Assembly (NCBI GenBank): GCA_964017965.1
Contig: CAXHNV010000004.1
Span: 124,001-188,000 of the forward strand
Length of the DNA: 64,000 nucleotides
From: UBA2883 sp964017965
GTDB taxonomy: Bacteria; Cyanobacteriota; Vampirovibrionia; Gastranaerophilales; Gastranaerophilaceae
Reading direction: 5' to 3'
In this document: positions 60,701 to 64,000 of the stretch, piece by piece
How the letters are laid out: the number at the start of each line of letters is the position of its first letter
Numbering within the stretch: position 1 is the first letter of the stretch
The notes under the pieces: model-generated
What the model was told of the DNA's origin: nothing
What the model saw: only the letters and a program-made list of their open reading frames with translations
The model's database searches: none
Position numbers and translations under genes: made by a program

Positions 60701-61211
60701 CTATATTTCTTTTATGTAAAACACTAGTGATTGCATCAATAGCATCTGTTTTTAATTCAGAGGTGTAGTTTACAGAAATATTTGAAGCATTACTAATAGC
60801 AACAACCATAGACGCTTTTTCTTCTGTTGTTATCTTTTCAGAAACAGCAGGAATATATGAGGCTTTATCGCCTTTATTTACATAAGCATAAAGAACTTCT
60901 TCGTTAGTATCAGGATCATATGCAAACAATCCAAGTTCTCTAAAATAATAACCTTGATCGGCTTGCTTAATTACACTTGACACTCGCAAAGATATAGAAC
61001 CGTCATCTGCTTTTAATATTTTACGTTCATCAATATCTAATTCTCCTATAGAATTGATTAAATCCGTTAATTCTGCAGGGTTTTCATCAGAAAGAAAACC
61101 TTCTCCAATTTTAAATCGTGAAAATATAATTTTTTTGTTTTCGTCTGCTTGTGATAATGCCAAAAGTCTAAGACCTTCATTTGTCATTCCCGATATAATA
61201 TTATCTGTCAT
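57705..61211 (-). CDS. Phage tail fibre/collar protein (long)
   Basis: An 1168-residue structural protein. Residues 1-160 are the phage tail-collar fibre domain (DUF3751 type), with SGMTNEGLRLLALSQADENK at the start and GYYFRELGLFAYDPDTNE near 100. A collar-like region follows (about 165-350: RNIGELIWSSLPL, then QAIQQFIYIVI). The rest is a long fibre with TKVSAF and KADKSELDDYYTKDETYTR repeats near 545-575 (a coiled or triple-stranded shaft), then a large unique C-terminal domain (from about 650) that is the likely receptor-binding tip. The N-terminal 350 residues are closely related to the next fibre gene, while the tips differ. Confidence 0.87.
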   Translation of the reverse strand: MTDNIISGMTNEGLRLLALSQADENKKIIFSRFKIGEGFLSDENPAELTDLINSIGELDIDERKILKADDGSISLRVSSVIKQADQGYYFRELGLFAYDPDTNEEVLYAYVNKGDKASYIPAVSEKITTEEKASMVVAISNASNISVNYTSELKTDAIDAITSVLHKRNIGELIWSSLPLEDSTLLLANGLKLEKDGLYPAFVEYMNDLKSKNSTGSWYCTEEEWQGIVAKYGACGKYVVEEDFVRIPKLTGFIEGTVDTDALGDLVEAGLPNIEGWANFTDVTEKRSFNGCFHQTGKSAPAEGGGRSASRNYLAFDASRSNSIYGSSSTVQPQAIQQFIYIVISTDNTKGVDIAGDYDENGILAKMNDITNTFETTKASIRTNANSIVELTSLVNSYNDAIENANSTAEEISTQFNILRDFINNIETDIVKINGDSEYINITSSFETTVEVSSNNELLDIICSSVPTFEMVGKQIYEFTYTNKVDDELTSERWVDENGNDVDLSEEYSLEVVGTPQIDDMIILIYRTYRKFDVSYDDTVLQEKADKSELDDYYTKDETYTRTEINDKIDLATGVSVSGFYHKSEVDTLLNEKADKTELPTKVSAFENDKKYIVETTFESEVNNLNKAIDTKMSSSYARRRIPNGTIIQSCSAYMENSTCIECNGEKLNISGESENPKITLYPLAHVTDNGNNYLTELYTSNKYVCVNDVADIDDIYYYDRKTGKYRHIEEEISMSKGVITSVSGFFDGKHEVDLEHSFEVTLTDMWYREFDVPNKKIKDVLPDCYHNGESLSDNQLPNMTGYNCYSTAETDRTISCNGYMTNIIDGKANTVGTYDLETNTWSSFDLADKISQDFWMEFDWITPTTFKAGNLFHGYRSLVLNIGATGSLTLYIAGYKSSNSLKWRVSGRNTGIVFEPNTKYKIAVKSWESLKRDMNTNLSTNPNPYIDTYSIKGYTITVAPYLKDFKNKDKLDYSNQQTDCVLTAYAPYNYYSSYGMRTLYHADAAVYAGGFTDLYTMKIWMSGCENIYPEITDLYDNQTNTNRTMFTPIYTTGTNTMPGVSLSQAVLWATGHDIVEYTGNGVGSVTTTWDGSETYFYDGDVKKLLNDKEISFDDEALNEALTNHPYSVNRVWTPLSKYSQKTKEIEEGFYAPYIPPKNGMKYYKIYG

Positions 61212-61273
61212 TTATTAGTACTCCTTTTAATTTCTATATAAAAAATGGGCTAGAAATTCTAACCCTTAGATAA

Positions 61274-61447
61274 TTACCTTCCTCTGCCACCGCCAGTATC
61301 AAATCCTCCGCCAGAATCATCACCAGAGTCTTTAACGGTAAGCGAACGTATTTTAACAGCCATCTCATCTAATGACATTGAGCCAGTAAAACCTATTTTT
61401 TCACGTATTGCATTAGCGATATTTGTTAATTTATTAGTAAGTGCCAT
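61274..61447 (-). CDS. Small tail-associated phage protein (57 aa)
   Basis: A 57-residue protein starting MALTNKLTNIANAIREKIGF, a pattern common at the start of small phage tail or baseplate-associated proteins, followed by SMSLDEMAVKIRSL and a Gly-rich tail (SGGGFDTGGGRGR). It overlaps the end of the 61434 gene by 14 bp in another frame. The ribosome-binding site (AGGAG) lies inside that gene. It may join onto a fibre or form a spacer; function unknown. Confidence 0.7.
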   Translation of the reverse strand: MALTNKLTNIANAIREKIGFTGSMSLDEMAVKIRSLTVKDSGDDSGGGFDTGGGRGR

Positions 61448-63308
61448 TTTCAATTTCTCCTAATTTTGTATCTATTAAACTATTGATATATTCTTCTGTT
61501 GGGATTTCGTTTTTTAAAGCATAATTATTCAGTGATTGATGTTCTGTTAAATAACCACTATCGTTTTGCAAATCAGAGACTTTTGTTGGGAGTTCTGACT
61601 TATCTGCTTTTCCTTGCAAAATCGTATCGTCATATGAAAGATTAAAAGTACGTGTTGTTTCTATCGATAAAGTAATTCTATCGTTTAAGTTTGGAGTACC
61701 TGAAACGGTCAAATTATACTCATTTAAATTAATATCATTATTATCTTCATCAACCCAACGAGGAGCAACAGTATTAAAGGCTTCTATATCTTCATTGTTA
61801 TCTAAATTTTCATTACCCTCTTCTATGTCACTTTCTTCCGTTTCTTTAAAATCTTCATCGGTATATCTAAAATTAAAAATCTGGCAACCTACAATATTAC
61901 TTTGTTCTACTTCATTACAAGTTATTGACAAATTTGAATTATTGGAAGACACGGTTGCAGTTGTTTTGTATTCAGAATCTACCAGAATATCATTAGAACC
62001 AACTACATTGGTACTATTTTCAGAGAAATTACTTACTAACTTTTCTAAATTACCAAATGACTCCATACAATAAGATATCTCTTCTTTAATTTCTGTAATA
62101 GATTTATCACAATCCTTTAATGCCCCACTTATGTCAGTGGGATTAGAATTTTGCTTTTTGATAGCTTCTATTTCACTTTTTACAATTCCAATTTGTGTCA
62201 AAATGCTATTTGCATCATATTCAATTTCTGTTTCATTTGAAGAAATTCTTGCAGACGATATAACAATATATATATATTGGTAAATTGCCTGTGGTTGAAC
62301 AGTTTCTGATTTACCATATATATTAGAACATCTAGACGCATCAAAAGAAACCGTACGTTTTTGACCATTATTATTTCTATTACCATGCCAGTTACCATTT
62401 TTTGAATGTTTAAACGCCCCTGATGATGAATTATGACCACTAAATTTACCAGTTATATTTGGTAATCCTGCTTCTTCAAGTTTGCCTAATTTATCTTCTG
62501 TAATAGTTCCTTCAATAAATCCACTTAAGTTTGGGATTCGTATGTAATCTTTTTCAATTACATATTTCCCACAAGCATTATATTGATCATATATTGATTG
62601 CCACTCTTCTTCTGAACAATACCAGTTTGCATTTGGATATTGTTTTTTTAACTTATTCATATGTTCAATAAAATATTTGTAAGTTACGTTTTCTACTTCC
62701 TCTCCCAGTTCATTGGTTATATTTAAGTAAAATTTGTCACCATTAGCCAAATATAAACAAGCATCGTCTAAAGGCACTGATGACCAAACAAGTTCACCGA
62801 TGTTTCTTTTGTGCAAAAGATTAGTTATATCATTGATGACTTCACGCTTTAGGTCAGATGTATAATCAACTGTTATGTTTGAAGAATTACTAATGGCAAC
62901 AACCATAGAAGCTTTTTCTTCTGATGAAATATTATCCGCTAACTTAGGGATGTATGATGCGTTGTTGCCTTTGTTTACATACGCATATAATACTTCTTGA
63001 TTTGTCTCAGGATCAATAACGAATAAACCTAATTCTCTAAAGTAATATCCCTGTTCTGCTTGTTTAACGATACTTGATACTTTTAGTGATACAGTTCCGT
63101 CATCACCTTTTATAACTTCACGTTCTTCTATTTCCAATTCATCAATAATATTGATTAAATCATTCAATTCTGCAGGATTTTCGTTTGTTAAAGCCCCGTC
63201 ACCGATTTTGAATTTTCTAAATGTAATTTTTTTAGTTTCATCCGATTGGGATAGTGCAAGAAGCCTAAGCCCTTCATTTGTCATCCCTGATATAATTTTA
63301 TTTCCCAT
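61434..63308 (-). CDS. Phage tail fibre/collar protein (short paralog)
   Basis: A 624-residue paralog of the 57705 gene. Residues 1-165 are the same collar-fibre domain (SGMTNEGLRLLALSQSDETK, GYYFRELGLFVIDPETNQ), and RNIGELVWSSVPL and QAIYQYIYIVI also match. It then has acidic spacer sequence (about 480-505) and a KADKSELPTKVSDLQNDSGY segment, and ends near residue 624 without a large tip domain. Either it is a shorter fibre in its own right, or it has lost its tip through recombination. Confidence 0.85.
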   Translation of the reverse strand: MGNKIISGMTNEGLRLLALSQSDETKKITFRKFKIGDGALTNENPAELNDLINIIDELEIEEREVIKGDDGTVSLKVSSIVKQAEQGYYFRELGLFVIDPETNQEVLYAYVNKGNNASYIPKLADNISSEEKASMVVAISNSSNITVDYTSDLKREVINDITNLLHKRNIGELVWSSVPLDDACLYLANGDKFYLNITNELGEEVENVTYKYFIEHMNKLKKQYPNANWYCSEEEWQSIYDQYNACGKYVIEKDYIRIPNLSGFIEGTITEDKLGKLEEAGLPNITGKFSGHNSSSGAFKHSKNGNWHGNRNNNGQKRTVSFDASRCSNIYGKSETVQPQAIYQYIYIVISSARISSNETEIEYDANSILTQIGIVKSEIEAIKKQNSNPTDISGALKDCDKSITEIKEEISYCMESFGNLEKLVSNFSENSTNVVGSNDILVDSEYKTTATVSSNNSNLSITCNEVEQSNIVGCQIFNFRYTDEDFKETEESDIEEGNENLDNNEDIEAFNTVAPRWVDEDNNDINLNEYNLTVSGTPNLNDRITLSIETTRTFNLSYDDTILQGKADKSELPTKVSDLQNDSGYLTEHQSLNNYALKNEIPTEEYINSLIDTKLGEIENGTY

Positions 63309-63311
63309 ATT

Positions 63312-63875
63312 TTACTCCTTTTCTAAACCGTTTGTGCAATAATACACACTTGTTTTGCTTTCTGTTAATGCTGCGGCTAAATAAATCCCGTGCTTGTGTG
63401 CTAGTATAAATCTTAGCCCTATCGGTAGATGAGCAGGTTTAACTTCTTCAATCAAGTTTAATAGTGTTTCTAGGTTGAACGGGATTTGATAATCGTCATC
63501 TAGTTCATCACCGAATTCAAGCCTTATTTTCCCGTCAGGAAAACTAGCTTTTGTTTTGCCATCTTTCCAAGATTGGCAAATATCTTGGATAAGTTTTAGT
63601 GAATTGTGTCCTGTCGCTCTCCACTTTGCTCGAATAAGTGCTTGTTTTTCTGAAAGCGAAAGGTCTTGCGAGAGTTTTATATCTAAGAGTTTTGCCCACC
63701 ATTCACAACCATCATCTTTGATTCTATTAAAGTGTAATAGTGTTTCTAAAAATAAGATTGCATCATTTAAGTCTTTTACAAGTTCCTGAATCGAAGATAT
63801 AAAATCGTTTATAAACTCATCAAACCTATAAAATTTATGTAAAAGATTCCGTAGTTTTTCTTTAAAGTCTTCCAT
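63312..63875 (-). CDS. Phage tail protein, DUF2313/Mu gp48-like
   Basis: A 187-residue protein of the YmfQ/DUF2313 (Mu gp48-like) group: WAKLLDIKLSQDLSLSEKQALIRAKWRATGH in the middle, then a beta-rich end (FPDGKIRLEFG). In contractile-tail phages this gene lies between the baseplate J gene and the fibre genes, exactly as here. It probably links the baseplate wedge to the tail fibre. It starts directly after the previous stop codon (TAAATG). Confidence 0.83.
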   Translation of the reverse strand: MEDFKEKLRNLLHKFYRFDEFINDFISSIQELVKDLNDAILFLETLLHFNRIKDDGCEWWAKLLDIKLSQDLSLSEKQALIRAKWRATGHNSLKLIQDICQSWKDGKTKASFPDGKIRLEFGDELDDDYQIPFNLETLLNLIEEVKPAHLPIGLRFILAHKHGIYLAAALTESKTSVYYCTNGLEKE

Positions 63876-64000
63876 TTACACCCCCTGAACAAATTCAATA
63901 TTCAACTTTGTTAAGACAGCAACAACAGTATCGTTTTCCAAATGAAGACTGTCATCATTATTGTTTATGAGCAATTCATTATGGTCTTTTACATCGTCTG
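63876..64000 (-). CDS. End of phage baseplate assembly J-like protein (partial)
   Basis: About 40 C-terminal codons of a minus-strand gene that continues beyond the window. The frame reads DDVKDHNELLINNNDDSLHL, then a short end (VAVLTKLNIEF). This resembles the C-terminus of baseplate J/gp47 (XkdT-like) proteins, and its place before the DUF2313 gene fits. Too short to confirm. Confidence 0.6.
   Translation of the reverse strand, partial: DDVKDHNELLINNNDDSLHLENDTVVAVLTKLNIEFVQGV

Overview
The window is AT-rich bacterial DNA, gene-dense and mostly in short co-directional operons. Genes for lipid A and heptose metabolism (rfaE2, lpxD, lpxC, fabZ), an outer-membrane porin and an AsmA-like protein show a Gram-negative double membrane. 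A formate/nitrite channel, a D-lactate dehydrogenase and a dehydratase-activase relative suggest fermentative anaerobic life. Together with the cyanobacterium-like YidC and many secreted-looking proteins of no known family, this best fits a gut Gastranaerophilales/Melainabacteria (non-photosynthetic cyanobacterial sister) genome. That placement is inference from gene content only.

Layout. 1-11.9 kb: the end of a GLUG-repeat surface-type protein, an FAD oxidoreductase, a solute-binding protein, a three-gene operon (cysteine-cluster protein, formyltransferase, endonuclease IV-like TIM barrel), a translationally coupled focA-porin pair, hsp20, ldh, and a second protein with the same C-terminal module as the first gene. 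11.9-21.2 kb: dnaB, two proteins sharing a SYNAVQ motif, an amino-sugar operon (nanE, nanK), a UbiA-type prenyltransferase, dgt, a TSCPD protein, a membrane-anchored kinase-like protein, a secreted-looking orphan and tRNA-fMet. 21.2-24.4 kb: an accessory patch with a DUF6338-like membrane protein, four tandem micro-ORFs of one new-looking peptide family, and a large orphan membrane protein whose open frame extends upstream without a start codon. 24.4-35.6 kb: a LuxR-type regulator, an M49-like peptidase, the ybaB-recR-oppF-asmA operon, a matrixin-like peptidase, an SGNH hydrolase and leuS.

35.8-56.7 kb: lineage-type orphan proteins, a GGDEF/degenerate HD-GYP protein, aroQ, an operon chr-chr-thioesterase-pseudouridine synthase-coaE, a YkgJ-type protein, metK with a candidate pseudoknot leader, a degenerate M48 protein, rsmI, a dehydratase-activase-related protein, the LPS operon, and yidC-queA-MATE. 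56.8-64 kb: tRNA-Asn followed at its 3' end by the late region of a prophage on the minus strand (baseplate J end, DUF2313 protein, two related tail fibres, a small tail-associated protein, an unknown small protein and an M15 endolysin).

The strongest candidates for something undescribed are the tandem micro-ORF cassette at 22150-22605, the H-type pseudoknot that would bury the metK ribosome-binding site at 46620-46667, and the families of lineage-type secreted-looking proteins with shared short motifs and a recurring upstream DNA element.
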